In this document: piece after piece, positions 43,800-57,030 of the stretch
Position numbering within the stretch: position 1 is the first letter of the stretch
Layout: every line of letters starts with the position of its first letter
Assembly: GCF_032062135.1 (NCBI RefSeq)
Contig: NC_092859.1
Location: 51,833,193 to 51,897,192 of the forward strand
Reading direction: 5' to 3'
DNA length: 64,000 nucleotides
From: Pyxicephalus adspersus
Lineage: Eukaryota; Chordata; Amphibia; Anura; Pyxicephalidae
The notes under the pieces: model-generated
What the model was told of the DNA's origin: nothing
The model's database searches: none
Seen by the model: only the letters and a program-made list of their open reading frames with translations
Program-made: the position numbers and the translations under genes

Positions 43800-44460
43800 G
43801 CGTAGAGACTCCAGTACTGGCTAAAGGACATGTCTCGTATCAAGTGTATGTAAGATACGATAGATCTTGCAGGAGTTGCACTGGGGTGCCATTAAAAGAG
43901 ACACTGTTGCTGTCTCCCGCGGCTTCAAATGATAGGAATGCAGCCTGCAGATGACAGTCTAGGTCTGCACTTTTAGGCCCCAGGATGCATTGTTTGCAGT
44001 CCATTTCTATAGTGGCTTCCTTGGCATTGCAGAATAGTGTTGAAAAGAACAGACCCAGGCAGACCGCATATTTTAATATAGTTTTTCCTGCTGCTATTAT
44101 CATGTTCATCTTGTTGTAGAAGTAGGTGATGAATTAGGGCAGAGTGGGCATTTAGCCTGAAGGTGTGTTGTGAGACATGTTTTCTTAGTTTAGTGGTTTC
44201 CTTTTCCATTTCTTCTAGCCTGTCCCCTTGGTCATGTTTCAGCCCAGAAAGTTTGATACGCATAGACCCTATTATACATTTCTTGGGATCCTCAAAATAT
44301 CTCTTAGAAGGGGGGGGGGGGCTTCTTCCTTGTGTATCGGGGTAATTGATACCTGGGAAGGGCTGGATGGGCTATCTGGTTTCAGTAATGGAGAAAGCAG
44401 GCTTACCTCTGAGTGAGGTGGTGTGAAGGGCATGTCCCGAAGTTCCAGTTGGGGGCTCAC
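43800..44460 (-). pseudogene. L1-type ORF1 remnant
   Basis: From 44460 on the minus strand: a Pro/Ser-rich N-terminus, a frame change at the G run 44309-44320, then a coiled coil (RLEEMEKETTKLRKHVSQHT) and RRM start NSSRKNYIKICGLPGS at about 44090. After another frame change comes FNGTPVQLLQDLSYLT, the FxGxxVxLFQDLS motif of the ORF1 C-terminal domain. This is the usual domain order of L1 ORF1. Two or more frameshifts make it dead. The sequence up to about 45600 may be its 5' UTR. Confidence 0.7.
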
Positions 44461-45599
44461 AGTGAGAGTTGCTGCTCTGACAATCCAGAGGCTTAGAAGG
44501 AGATGGAAGACCCGTGGATCCGCTTGAGGACGTTTAGTGGTTTGGGGGAGAGAGATCCCCTATCTCACACGGTCCACATTCAAGGCTTGATCCATTAATT
44601 GGGACTTTTAAGGCACCTTTAATTTTGAACTTTAGGTTTCCATAAAAATGTAATTTATTAATACCAAAAAACAACAACAATACAATATTAAGGAGTTAGG
44701 AGTTTTAGGATGCGGCTCTCAGTACATCAAATGTGAGTGCCCGAGTACCTGCTGTGAAAATCCCTCCTGTGAAATCTTAATTATCATCAATAAAGACTTG
44801 AGTGCCTCCTGTGAAAATTAACATGAGAAAATCAAAATATACTTGTGTGCTTAAGCATTTTTAATATTAATGAAGTCAAGAACAGATGGGATATTCTTGA
44901 TGATTGTAAAATATCACACTGTATTAATGTTACAATTATGTTGGTTTTAAGTTGGTATTAATAAGTTATATTTTTTGGGAAATATACATTTGGAAATTGG
45001 CACATCATAAAAGCCCCAAAAAATACTTTGTCCATTTGTGGAAATTTCTAAAAATAGACCAAGGCGATTGCTAATTCCAAGTGGAGGGGCAATGGACTGG
45101 GGTACCTAGTACCATCACTCCACCTTCCCTCCACAGATCCTTGGAAGATGCTTGTCCCTCCTTACCTTTCTTGCAGGCTGGGGCCTACTTCTCCTTGTGT
45201 CGTTTGTTCCCCCCCCCCCCCCCTTTTTGTTTTGCAGTATCAGTCTCTAGGCAGAATTAAGCAATTTTTCTAGAAGCAGTGGGGAATCGGTGGGGGGTTA
45301 TGCAATGATCTCCCCAGGTGCTTACCTGTTGTAGGTCGGGGACAAGGTATTTTGTCTTTTTTCACATACCCTGGTGCAACTCATGCAGTTGATATGTACC
45401 GCCCGAGGGGCTCTCCCACTTATGGGTGGGCCCCCAGCTGCACAACCTCTGGCTGGCCAAAATGGAGATGGCAGTATCTGGCAGGTACTTAGAGCATCCT
45501 TGGAATTGCTCTGTCTAGGGTTCTTGTACTTCCAGGTTTTGGAAGCGATGTCCCATCCAATGTGCTATTTTCATGTGGAGCCAAATCCCAAGCAATAAA

Positions 45600-46415
45600 T
45601 TCCCTTTTTTTCACCACATATTGTAAGGCAGCATCAGGGTTCTTCTACTCCTGAGGCTCATCCATGAAAATACCTGGCAAAGCAACATCTGTGGAGCAAG
45701 GCAGCAGCAAAATAACATGTGCTTTTTATTTTTTGGGGGATTTGTCCTGCATTTCCAGACCTTTGCTTGAAAGATGAGGGGAGGGATATGGCAAGTGTAA
45801 CTAGCTTTAGTACTTAGTTTATACTTCATTATATTTTATAGGCCAAGCCTCAAGAAAGGTGCTTGGGGGAACCTAAGAAGAAGTGTGGTCAGTGCTGTAA
45901 AAGATTACCTAGTGCATGAAAGAAGCCTTTGTGTTAATCATGCCTGAATAAAGAAATCACTGGGGAACGTTCACCTTTCATGAAAAAACTGATGGCAACT
46001 CTTAAAGAAGAAATTTCATCTACATTTCAATCTTTCTGCTCTGTGTTTAAGGATCTTAAATACCCAGCAAAACATAATTTCCTTACTGCATGTTTTTGAA
46101 ATGTTGGGGGAAACCCATGCAAACACAGGGAAAACATACAAGAGAGAAAAGATGCATTCAGTTTGAGGATTTTGAAGCTGGAAAAAGATGCAAAGCTGCA
46201 AGTTGACGTTATAGGCTGGAATATTGAGTTGGCCAAGGGGTGGCCATACCTACAGAAATTTGTTCAGTATAATCTATGTGCTGCTGTGGATTATGGGCTT
46301 GTGGACCTCAGCTGGACACAGAGGACCGTGACCTGTAACTACAGTTTTAGACACTGGAACCTTGCTCCTCTTGGAGGATGGATTATTATAAACCCTTGAA
46401 GGGTATGCTTTATGT
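45600..46415. other. Intergenic, nothing recognised
   Basis: It includes a + strand frame of 78 codons at 46163-46399 without recognised similarity. Confidence 0.35.
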
Positions 46416-46419
46416 TTCA

Positions 46420-48990
46420 ATATTTTTATTACGTTTTGCAGAAAAGAAAAAATCAAGCAGGCCAATAAAAATCATGGAACAAAACCGGTAAAAATAGGTG
46501 TAAGAAGTAATAATACAATGAAAATCAGAAGAGGTTTTACATAACACTGTGTACGTCAACTCAAATAACACTGAAACAGCGTATGCATGTTCGAGCACAG
46601 CCCAGATTTAAGTTTACTGTTCAAATATCTTAAGTTGCAGTGGGTAATATCTGGGTACCAGTCTGGATTGACCAGAATTTGTGTTGGATTTACAATATAT
46701 AAGGTGCAAGGCTTCTGAGGGCTGCTGAGACAAATCCTGGAACCCCCATCTGAAGATCAGGAAAAGAATAGCAGTGGTCAGAAGAGAGAAAAGAACAATG
46801 AATGAAATAAGGGAGGAGAAGGGGAAAGGTAAACAATGGGGTGGAGGACAGGTAAAAGGCTTCCTTTACTATGCCTACTCGGTTCAGTTTCAGGACATAA
46901 TCAGTTAAATCACAGATTCAAAAGGTTCGATCCTAGCACATAGACATATAGTTATCAATCCAGACGCTCCAAACCCTTGGAAATTTAGTCACAGAAGCTG
47001 TAAGTATTGCTCTCAGTTTTTCTTTTGCAAGGAACCAAGCCATTTACTGTTTAACATGTGCCACAACAGGGGTGGAGGACCACCAGGCTTTTGCTAGTAC
47101 CATTTTTGCATTTCTTCTGGGCAATATGGGAAGGAGTGCAAAACCAAAGTGTACGCTATCTGGTAAATGTGTGCCCAATACCTTCTAATTTTAGGTCATT
47201 TCCACCATGTAGGCTACAGTGTGCCCCCTGCCACCTCTGAAACAGGTACTTTTATGTGTGGGTGATATCTTAGCCAGGCGCACCAGAACCATGTAACAGC
47301 ACATCATTAACTTGTAGTTAGCTTCTACAGCTGAGGCATTGATACTACAGTGTGCCACTGTATCCAGTATTTGTTCCCATTCCTCCTGCCCCAGATGTGT
47401 CCCAAATCAGCCTCCCCGCAGTCTACATAGGAAGCTGTCCCTGGGGTGTAACTGGTAACCAAAATATCATTTAAAGCTGGGATCACTCCCCTAGCTTGAA
47501 AGTCACATGTACATTTTTTTTTCAAATACATTCATGGATGTTTTATTTGAGATTCCCTTCACTTTCAATTGAACAAAATGTTCAATTTGTAGATATCCAA
47601 AAATTTCCGACTGGGGGCATCATGTTTTTCCTGCAGTGTTGCAAAGGGTACCATTGTCCACCCACAATTGGAACCTATTAGGGGTTTCCTAACCAGGTAG
47701 ACACAGTGGATTACCAACAGTAGAAGCAAGAGGGGTATGAGAAGACATCTAACTGCTGCGCGTCTTCACTTGGTCCCAAATCTGGAGTGAATGGGTAATG
47801 ATGGGGTTAGAAATACGCCTCCGAGGAAGGTATCCATAGTATAACTTCCTCCTACAGAATATGCACGGGATTACTGCTAACTTTTAGGTGGTATGGGGCA
47901 AAACTCCTGTTAGGATGCCTCAGCATATTTGCCAAACGGTATGTGATTTGTTACTATATGAGTAGAATTTACTCTTCGTTCATCTTAGTTTTTTTTAGCT
48001 GAGCAAAGATTTAGTTGCGTCCTGACTAGCTCTATTCGTTGTCCAAGCTCACAACTGGGTGAAGCTGTGAACTGACTATGCAAAACCACATATTCTTGCT
48101 CTAGTTTCTTCAACTGTGTGGTTCGCTGTCTCTTAAGCTGGGATGCTATTTGGATAAGAAAACCTCTGATGACTGCCTTATGTGCTGCCTATAGTACTTC
48201 CGCTGATTCTACTTCCCAGATTCCTTGTTTAATCTGAAATATTCAGACAAAGCCTCTTCAGTTTTCTCAATCACAGTTGGGTTGTTAAGCAGGGAGTCAT
48301 TTAGTGACCACCTAAACAAATCTGATTTGGGGTAAAGCAAAGAGAATACTATCTGAACAGCATCATGGTCTGACCATGATGTTGCTAGAATAGTACTGGA
48401 AGAGATTAACAGAAGAGCCATGTTTGGGACTAGAATATGATAATGCGAGAAAAAAGTTGGTAAGCATGAGAATAATGGGTATAGTCCAATTCAGTAGGGT
48501 ACATTTCCCGCCACACGTCTGCCAACATTTCAGAACAAAAGAGATCAGCTAGAGCACATGTGGTTTTACTATTCCTATAGTTGCTCTGACGAGTTAAGCA
48601 CACTTTTTTTTAACCAACCTAGGCAGTAAAGGGGCATTAGTGTCCCCACACATAATAAGTATACCTTGTGCATGCTTGCACGTATTAGCTGCATTAGATG
48701 AATGAAAAAAAGGGCTTGGTCTTCGTTGGGTGCATAAGTGACTAGTGTCACCTTGGCATTGTTAGGGCTACCTATTAAAAGTAGGTAGCAGCCATCAGGG
48801 TCTGCTATTTTAGAGTCTAAAGTGAATGGTATGGATTTGGAGATCTAATGAGAACCCCCCTTCGCTTAAGTGGAGCATTAGCCATTAAACTACTGGATAG
48901 GATGCATGAAAATATCTGGGGTAGGAGGAGGTTACGAAATGAGTTTCTTGTAGACAGATGACATCCGTGTCATTTATTTTTTTCTGTTGT
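46420..48990 (-). mobile_element. L1-type LINE, internally deleted
   Basis: Minus-strand reading gives the late endonuclease at 48400-48210 (SWSDHDAVQ; FRWSLNDSLLNNP). The EN-to-RT connector follows near 48180-48000 (KAVIRGFLIQIASQLKR-like, RTTQLKKLEQEY), then directly the C-terminal region at 47830-47700 (NPIITHSLQIWDQVKT) and later ORF2 end sequence. Most of the RT core is missing. The 3' end lies near 46420. Upstream, 48990-48430 holds earlier endonuclease sequence with breaks. Confidence 0.7.
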
Positions 48991-48994
48991 GAAG

Positions 48995-49910
48995 TCAGAA
49001 TCTGCGCAAACTTTTAAAATACTGCTAATAAAGCCTAATGTAGAACTTTCAACTATTTATGTTATGCTACTATTTTTTTGTATCGTTCAGCCTAGGTTGT
49101 AACAGTTGAATTGAGTCTATGTGTTAGGAGACAATTATCTGGCCGGTGATCCCATAAAGTAAACCACCACAGGTCAGTGCACCCTGTTTATTCTCTTCGA
49201 AGGTATCGGCAGAAGAGCTCGGGCAAATAGCTGTCAGTCCTTTGCTATGCAGTCTGCTGCATCCCTGGTTTCCCTTTGACTGGTGGTCAAACAAATGTAT
49301 TCTTTGAATGGTCTCTCTGCATTCTTTGCTCTGTACGTAGTGAAAAGGGACTTGGAGTTATGGTACAGCAGAAGAATAGTTCCTGGTCTCATTCTTGTGC
49401 TGTCATTGGCTGCCGGGACATTGTAGCCTCTCTGCTTTCAGTTACCAATGTCTGTTTTAGTGGTAAGCTGAGTTGGCCTGCTGCTGGTGTGGGGTTTTGT
49501 TATTTTACTGTTGCTGACTCAATATACACTTTTCAAGTACCTTGAAATTAGACCCAGAGGTAGCAGGTAGAAAATGAGAATCAGAAATCCTTGTATCAAC
49601 ACTTGTTCTGGGTCAGTCAACCTGGCAACTGCGGTTAGAAAGAGTGAGGAGAAATTGTGCATTAGGGAGACCTGTTGTGGAAAGAAAAAAATTACTAGTT
49701 TCTAAAAATTTTCCACCAAGATATTTATCCTTGTACAGTCCTTAGTTGGAAGTCCTGTCCTATAAACTCTATGCTGATATAAATGTACTATGTCAAATAT
49801 TTTTAGCAAGATTTTGGGGTAATCCAGGACATCAGTCTCCTAAAAATATGCTTTACCCATTAACAGTCATTGGTTTTCTCCCTTTTTGCCTTAAAAAAAA
49901 TGTTAATTTT
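48995..49910. other. Intergenic, nothing recognised
   Basis: An 89-codon + frame at 49276-49545 has no recognised similarity. Part may be L1 5' sequence. Confidence 0.35.
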
Positions 49911-49914
49911 ATTT

Positions 49915-50235
49915 TCCTTACCGCTCCATGACAGCATACGATGGGTTAATCCCTTCCCATTCCCACTCTAAGAACCTAAATAAATAATTTAAAATTCAGA
50001 CACCTAGTGTTCCTTATAATTTTCCTCCTGTATACTCTCAGCACTGGTGTACCTACCTACTTGGCTGAAGTAAATCTTTGGATATCCACCGTAAGGTGAA
50101 GCCCCCACTGTATGGTTGCTAAATGTCACAGTGAAGGGGCCCCACCTGATGGAGCATGTTATAGTGTTTGATAAATTTAAGCAACAAATCTTCACACACA
50201 CTCGATCTGTGGCTCAGAGGTATGTTAATCCCCCA
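49915..50235. repeat. Dispersed repeat, joined gatgggttaatccc and 36857-type blocks
   Basis: It begins ccttaccgctccatgacagc, atacgatgggttaatccc (as at 17850-17890) and continues with the 240-bp block shared with 36857-37105. It therefore links the two repeats into one family, possibly a DIRS-like terminus. Confidence 0.5.
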
Positions 50236-51205
50236 ATGTGTCTTAACTTTGTCATGATTTCAGCTCATAAGGGGGAACACACCTGCATTAAACAGTAACA
50301 GAAAACAAACTAAGAGAGACTACCGTTGTTTGTCACATTCTTCCATAGCTCTATGAACACATTTAATTCCATATTATCGTTTTGTGTGGGGTGTTTTTAA
50401 ACATTTATTAAGGTTTATAAGGAGCTCAAATTGTTGAGGGGGACATGATGAGACAAGCTTTCTTTTCTTTATAAAGCTAATTTTGTTACCGAATGACGGA
50501 TCAATTTTTTTTGTAGAAGATGAAACCTTTATACTTGTGTTTTTACTTCTTTTTCTATTGTTCTTTTTTTTCCCACTCTATCAACAAAATACCTTTTTAC
50601 TTGGGATATCTGATATTGTTTGGTCAGAATTGCTAGTAAGGTAGTAGACAGAAAGGTTTGGGTTAGTCGTAGGCTCCAGGGAAGATTGGTGAGGAAAACA
50701 TGTCAGACTCGCTTTAAGAGGGTAATCAGAGGATTCATCTATTTGGCCTGAAGTTTGGTCTGTATATAGTCTGTATTGTATATAATCCGTTTGTCTTTAA
50801 ATTTTTATTTTTTTCCTAATAAATATATATTAATTATTACAATATTAAGTATTAAAAAATAAACAAATGCTTGAAAAAACTCACAGCAGTTCTTTGTGTC
50901 CTATACTTTGCTTTGAAATAACATACTTTGAACTAACAGACTGTTGTTTTCTGCAAAAGAGCACTAGGAAGACTCATTCAGACATGTGAGTTTCTGAAGA
51001 TAAACCAAGGTCTGTGCTATGGACTATATTGTACATCTGAAGTAAGCTGCACTGTGTTTTCACTTATATCTGATTGATCCAATTGGAAACATTTGTGTTT
51101 GCAGCTTGTTCTCAAAATCATCATGGGACCACAAATCCTTCAAAGAAACTGTGTTGTTGTGCCTTCCAGCCCCAAAGTCTCCATCTGGGCAATCCCTTGT
51201 TATAA
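50236..51205. other. Intergenic, nothing recognised
   Basis: AT-rich with T and A runs. No feature that I can support. Confidence 0.4.
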
Positions 51206-51209
51206 TATA

Positions 51210-53050
51210 ATATAGTTACATATGTTGAATAGGACATAAGTCCATCAAATGTAATCACTAAATAAACATATCCCAGATAAAAACCCTATAGACATAGTTG
51301 ATCCAGAGGAAGACAAAAAAAAACCCTTATAAAGTGTGGTTCAATTTGCTCAAATAGGCGGAAAAATTCCTTCCTGATCATGTGAGGCAATCAGATGTTC
51401 CCTGGATCAACAGTCTCTGTTGTCTTTACTTTAAAGCTTTATTACCTAGTTATATTCTGTGCTTCAGTAAAGGTTTCAGCTTTTTCTGCAAGCTATTTTT
51501 TAGTACTTGTAAAACTACTTCCTGAGGAAGCCTATTCCATATTTTCACAGACCTTACTGTGATGGATACCTCTCATATGCAAAGATTAAGATTATTTTTC
51601 TCCAGACACAAAGAATGCCCCCTTGTCCTTTGTAATGGCCTAAATTGTGTAATTGGGAAGCAAATTCTCTATATGGACCATTTATTTATTTTGAGAGCTT
51701 GATAATATCCCCTTTAAACATCTCTTCTCAAGGGAGAATAGATTCAGTTCTGCTAATCTTTCCTCATAGCTGAGCTTCTCAATTCTATTTATTATTTTAT
51801 TTGCACTTCTCTGCATGCTCTACATTTCCACAATGTCCTTTTTGTGAACTGGTGCTCAAGACTGGATAGCCTGTTCCAGGTGAGATCTGACCAATGCTTT
51901 GTACAGACAGGATTGTGTCTTGATCTCTGCAGTCAGTTCATCTTTTAGTTTTCTAGCTTTAGATATTGCAGCTTGGCTTTGCATGCTATTATTAAGGCTA
52001 TGATTTACCAAAACTTTCAGATCCCTTTCTGTTTTTGACTCCCCCAAATGTTTTCCCCCTAGACAGTATGAAGCATGTGTGTTGTTAGTACCCAAATGCA
52101 TAACATTTATTGATACTAAATGTTATTTGCCACTTATCTGCCCAATCATATAGTGCATCCGGGTCTGCTTGTATATTATATATATCCTGTATAGATGTAA
52201 TTCTGGTACATAGAATTTATGCAAACACAGAACAACTCTATATCATTTATAAAAATGTCATGCCGTAATGGTCTCAACACTGATCACTGGGTTACACTAC
52301 TAATATTCTTAGGCCATTTAGAGTATGAATCATTATTAATACTTTCTGGATGTGGTCTTTAAGTAAGTTCTCTATCCATTTACAGATTGAGTTTTGTAAA
52401 CCTACAGATCCTAACTTGCATACAGTCTGTGGGGTACTGTGTCAAATGGTTTAGCAAAGTCAAATATACAATATCAACTGCTACTCCACTGCCTAACTGT
52501 TTACAGACTTCTTAAAAAAAAGAGAATACATTTGTTTGACAACTTTGGTCTTTATTGAATCCATGCTGACTTATAATATTATTTTCTAGCAAAAATTATT
52601 CAATGTAGTTCTTTATCAAACCCTTTAGGATCCAACTATAGAAGTTAAACTTACTGGTCTGTAGTTACTTAATAATGACTTTACTCCCTTTTTAAAAATA
52701 GGTACCACATGCTAATCCATGGGTACCATGCCAGTGATTAAAAAGTCTTTAAATATTAGAAACTGTAGCTTTACAATAACAGAGCCCAGCTCCTTAAGGA
52801 CACATGGGTGTAATCCATCGGATCCTGGTACTTTATCAACCTTAATGTTATCCAACTGTTGCTCATTTGTATCAATTTTGAGCCATTGTAGCTTGTTTAA
52901 GGCTGTGACATTGCTATTTGAATTTTGGACTTGAGTTCCACAGTTTTCCTTTGTGTATTCAGAGTTAAAAAAAACTGTTTAGTAAATCTGCCTTTTCTTT
53001 ATTCCCAGTTACTTTTTGCTATTAGTATATTTGAAAATTTTTGGGGGGTT
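51210..53050 (-). mobile_element. CR1-type LINE, long 3' part of RT and 3' UTR, antisense
   Basis: Minus-strand reading runs from the EN-RT linker (53045-52870), through GSDGLHPCVLKELG-like RT sequence (about 52830-52780) and AKPFDTVPHRLYAS-like sequence (about 52480). Next is MHLGTNNTHASYCLGGKHLG, then ERDLKVLVNHSLN (52101-51970). The C-terminal WAPVHK.D..E motif and LFSLEKR follow (51880-51740), and a 3' UTR with gttacatatgttgaatagga ends it. The order is that of a CR1 ORF2. Frames are interrupted, and the endonuclease is absent. Confidence 0.8.
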
Positions 53051-53330
53051 TGCCTTACAGGGGTTTGTCCTGTGCTTGCTCCTGACAGCACAATGCTGCC
53101 TAACATTAGTACGGTGAACCAGGGTAACCCTCCCACTCTTTTTCCTGGTCAGGCTCCAGGACTCTAACAATCCAGTTTTCCACAAACCACGCTGAAAAGC
53201 CAGAAAATACAAAACATTATCTGGAGCCTTAAAAACATAAATTATCTTTGCCTTGGTGGTACAAATACCCCATTAAACATATTCTGCACAAGGGTTTGGG
53301 TCACTTTGTCACTATATATGTTTATATACA

Positions 53331-53450
53331 CAATATTGTGTAAAAGTTTTAGGCAGATGGGAAAAAATGCTGTAAACTGAGATTGTGGGTAAGAATAATA
53401 TAATGTAAATTTGACAGATTCAGGCAATGTCCTCAAGAATTGCTTTTAAA
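53331..53450 (+). mobile_element. Tc1/mariner terminal fragment
   Basis: The sequence acaatattgtgtaaaagttt, taggcagatgggaaaaaatg and ctgtaaactgagat is the terminus of a Tc1-like family common in frogs and fish. No transposase adjoins it. Confidence 0.7.
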
Positions 53451-54790
53451 AAAAGAACATTCCTAATTTTGTGTTTTTTTCAGTCCTAGTAAACAAAGTA
53501 TAGCACATTTATGGAAGCCTTCTTCCCTTAGTTTTCCTGCCATTCCCCACAGGTTAAATGGTATAAAGAATATTGAAAAATTGACTTCTAATACCTTGGA
53601 CAAACTTGCAAAGTTCTTGTTGGCAATCTGGTCTCCCAGGACTGAGTACACTAGAACCAGACCTGAATCGTTGATGTATTAGGATTTGCGATACTGTGGC
53701 CCTTCTGGATGGGTTCCCTCTCTCCTTTGCTAGAGGAAGGAGCTTTCTCATCTGTGAATAGGTTGCATTGGCAGTCTGAATATGTTTATTACAATTTATA
53801 TGGTACTGATTTGTTAATACAATTTACTTGTTTCCTTGGTGTTGAGTTACTTTACTAGGTTACATTTTTTGTGTGTCCCCTGTACAAACAAAATTCTGCC
53901 CATCGTTCATTTCCTGTGGATATTTAGAAACTTTATGTATGAATTCTAATTAGCAAGCTTGACATACTTTCTGCACTGTTCCTGTTTTCCTAAACTTCAC
54001 TAGATCTATTTGAAATGGTTATTGTGGAACAACTATATTATAATTATCAACTGAAAGATTCTTATACCTATTCAGTTTTGTTCAGAACTTTCCTGTGTTT
54101 TGTATATATTTCAATTGTGTTTAGTGTTTTCTACTTTTGTACTACTATGTTATGCTGATTTAGTTCAATATAAAGAAAGTAAATAAAAAATACAGGCTGT
54201 AAACTAAGAATTCTTTCACAAGTATAAATGTATTTAGTTTAGTTTTAATTAGTGATGCAAAGCAAATTAATAGTTTGAAGTTAGGGGATCAGCTAATGGC
54301 TGTATAATGGTTGAAAATTCCATTTATTTAGGCTCAGACATAAAGTAAAGAGCTTTCATTAAGCTTTATACAAAACACAAAACATCTTAGTCCACCAGAA
54401 CAAAGTTGGCTTACCTCAGCAAATAAATCTCACAGGTAAGGCTATACACAGTCCTGCCACCACAAGCGGCTACGTCAGGCAGATGCCTTGTACTTACAAG
54501 TAGTCAAGGTTTTTAGTGTCTGTAGTCTTTTCTTCAGAAACAACCTCATGCTGCTGCTTCCAGGCTCTCTCTCAGACTGAGACACACCCACTACCTGACA
54601 GCCCACAGACATACATGCCATGTCAGTCTGAAAGTCAGATCCTTCCCTTCTTTCCCGGAGTCTGGGCCCTGTAATACTTTAACAACAATCGCCACCAAAA
54701 GGTTATCAAACCGAATTTCCCAAACTCCTTAGCAGTGCACAATTTGTTTTCAGAGGGACTGTGACCTAAAGCAGGGGAAATATGTCTACC
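53451..54790. other. Intergenic, nothing recognised
   Basis: AT-rich with no named repeat. Confidence 0.4.
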
Positions 54791-54795
54791 AACTA

Positions 54796-55690
54796 CCGTG
54801 TTTCCCGATGATAAGGCATCCCCATCAAATAAGCCACCCCCCGATTTTTGCTCAAACAATTAATCCTCCGATACCTGATACTGTGTGCCTCTGTGTGACT
54901 CCTCGATGCTGGCTGCAGTGCAGAGTGAAACTGAAAGTAANNNNNNNNNNNNNNNNNNNNNNNNNNNNNNNNNNNNNNNNNNNNNNNNNNNNNNNNNNNN
55001 NNNNNNNNNNNNNNNNNNNNNNNNNNNNNNNNNNNNNNNNNNNNNNNNNNNNNNNNNNNNNNNNNNNNNNNNNNNNNNNNNNNNNNNNNNNNNNNNNNNN
55101 NNNNNNNNNNNNNNNNNNNNNNNNNNNNNNNNNNNNNNNNNNNNNNNNNNNNNNNNNNNNNNNNNNNNNNNNNNNNNNNNNNNNNNNNNNNNNNNNNNNN
55201 NNNNNNNNNNNNNNNNNNNNNNNNNNNNNNNNNNNNNNNNNNNNNNNNNNNNNNNNNNNNNNNNNNNNNNNNNNNNNNNNNNNNNNNNNNNNNNNNNNNN
55301 NNNNNNNNNNNNNNNNNNNNNNNNNNNNNNNNNNNNNNNNNNNNNNNNNNNNNNNNNNNNNNNNNNNNNNNNNNNNNNNNNNNNNNNNNNNNNNNNNNNN
55401 NNNNNNNNNNNNNNNNNNNNNNNNNNNNNNNNNNNNNNNNNNNNNNNNNNNNNNNNNNNNNNNNNNNNNNNNNNNNNNNNNNNNNNNNNNNNNNNNNNNN
55501 NNNNNNNNNNNNNNNNNNNNNNNNNNNNNNNNNAGGGGACAATGAATGGCACATGAGTGATTTTCAACAATAAATGTGTACTGTAGTCTTCTTCATGGAA
55601 AAATAAGACATCCCCCTGAAAATAAGACCTAGGGCATATTTTGGCATTTCAAAAAATATAAGACAGTGTCTTATTATAGGGGAAACAGGG
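54796..55690 (+). mobile_element. TA-flanked MITE with internal minisatellite, copy 2 (gap inside)
   Basis: Starts ccgtgtttcccgatgataag and ends ggggaaacaggg, with TA on both sides (54794-54795 and 55691-55692). It is colinear with 22950-23596 apart from a deletion of about 44 bp near 54861 and the unknown interior. The first known bases after the gap (aggggacaatgaatggcaca) are a unit of the same minisatellite. Confidence 0.85.
54941..55533. other. Assembly gap of 593 N
   Basis: Unsequenced bases located where copy 1 of the MITE carries its 33-bp tandem array. Confidence 1.
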
Positions 55691-55717
55691 TAGGACCACC
55701 CCTGGTGTTCTGTACAA

Positions 55718-57030
55718 CAGAAACAAAATCTAAATCAAATCAATATTTGATGTGACCACCTTTATCGTTTAAAGCAGCATCAATTCTTCCAGGTACACAA
55801 ACTGCACAGTTTTTGAAGAAACTCAGCAAGTAGGTTGTTCCAAACTTCTTTGAGAACTATCTACAGATCTTCTGTGAATGTAGATTGTCTCAAATACTTC
55901 TCTTTTTTACTGTATGTAATGCCAGACACCTTTGATACTGAGATCCAGGCTTTGTGCGGGCCAAAACTTCAAGGGCTTCTTTTTTTTCTTACACTAAAAG
56001 TAATTCTTAATGATATTGGCTGTATGTTTGTGGTTGCTGTCTTTCTGCGGAATACATTTGGGACCAATCAGATGTCTCCTGAATGGTATTGCATAATGGA
56101 AATAATATTTGCTTGTTTTTTTCAGCATTGAGGACACCATTAATCCTGACCAAATCCACAACTCCATTTGCCAAAATTCAGCCCCAACTTGCAAGGAACC
56201 TTTATCATGCTTTACTGTTTCATACAGACACTCATTATTGCACTGCTCTCCAGCTATTTGGCACACTACCTGCCTTCTGCTACAGCCAAATATTTCAAAT
56301 TTTTACTCATCAGTCTAGCGCACCTGCTGCCATTTTTCTGCACCCCAGCTGTACATAGTTGAGACAAGTTGCCTTTTTTCCATGTGGGAACTATGGATTT
56401 TTGGCTGTAATGCTTCCATGAGGACCTTTCCTGGCCAGACTTTTTCGGACAGTAGATGGGTATACCTGAGTCCTGTAGGTTTCTACCAGTTCTAAACCGA
56501 CACCTGTGCTAAACAACGTCATTTGGAAAAGAAGTATGCATGATGTGTCCTTCATCTGCCACAAGTTTTCTTTGGCTGGCTACTGTGTCTATGGTCATGT
56601 CTACATTGCCCATTTCTTTTTTCTTCTTCAAAAAGCTTAGACAGCACACCTCGAAATCCCAGTTTGTTTTAGACTCTTTGCCTGGGAGAGATTTTTTTGA
56701 TGTAGTATGCCTACCTTGTGTCTTTTTTGCTGTGCTCAGTTGTCATGGTGTATGTCTTGTGACATGAAACTGTCTTCAACAACCTTACCTTGTTTCTCAG
56801 CCAGTTTTAAGCCTCCTACAAAGCTGTTTTTGTAACTGTTTGGTAACTGTGTTGCAACCTACATATGAAAATTGTGATCTAGCACCTGTTTGGTATAATT
56901 GGTTAATCATAACCTAACTATAATCCTTCAAAATTCCCGACTTTGTCCAAGTGTACCTATAAGAATTATTGCTGTTTTGAAAAAGAGGGTAGTCACACCA
57001 AATATTGATTTAATTTAGATTTATCTTCTG
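55718..57030 (-). mobile_element. Tc1/mariner element, nearly full length, inactive
   Basis: The inverted ends are cagaaacaaaatctaaatca, aatcaatatttgatgtgacc and ggtagtcacaccaaatattg, atttaatttagatttatctt. The + strand between is the antisense of a Tc1 transposase, recognisable from gcagcatcaattcttccagg, taggttgttccaaacttctt and agatcttctgtgaatgtaga. The 1.3-kb length is normal for Tc1. Minus-strand frames are broken by stops. It inserted immediately beside MITE copy 2. Confidence 0.85.

Noticed and set aside
54793..55570. Long frames of 220-250 codons.
   Set aside because: They cross the second gap; the sequenced ends are MITE sequence.
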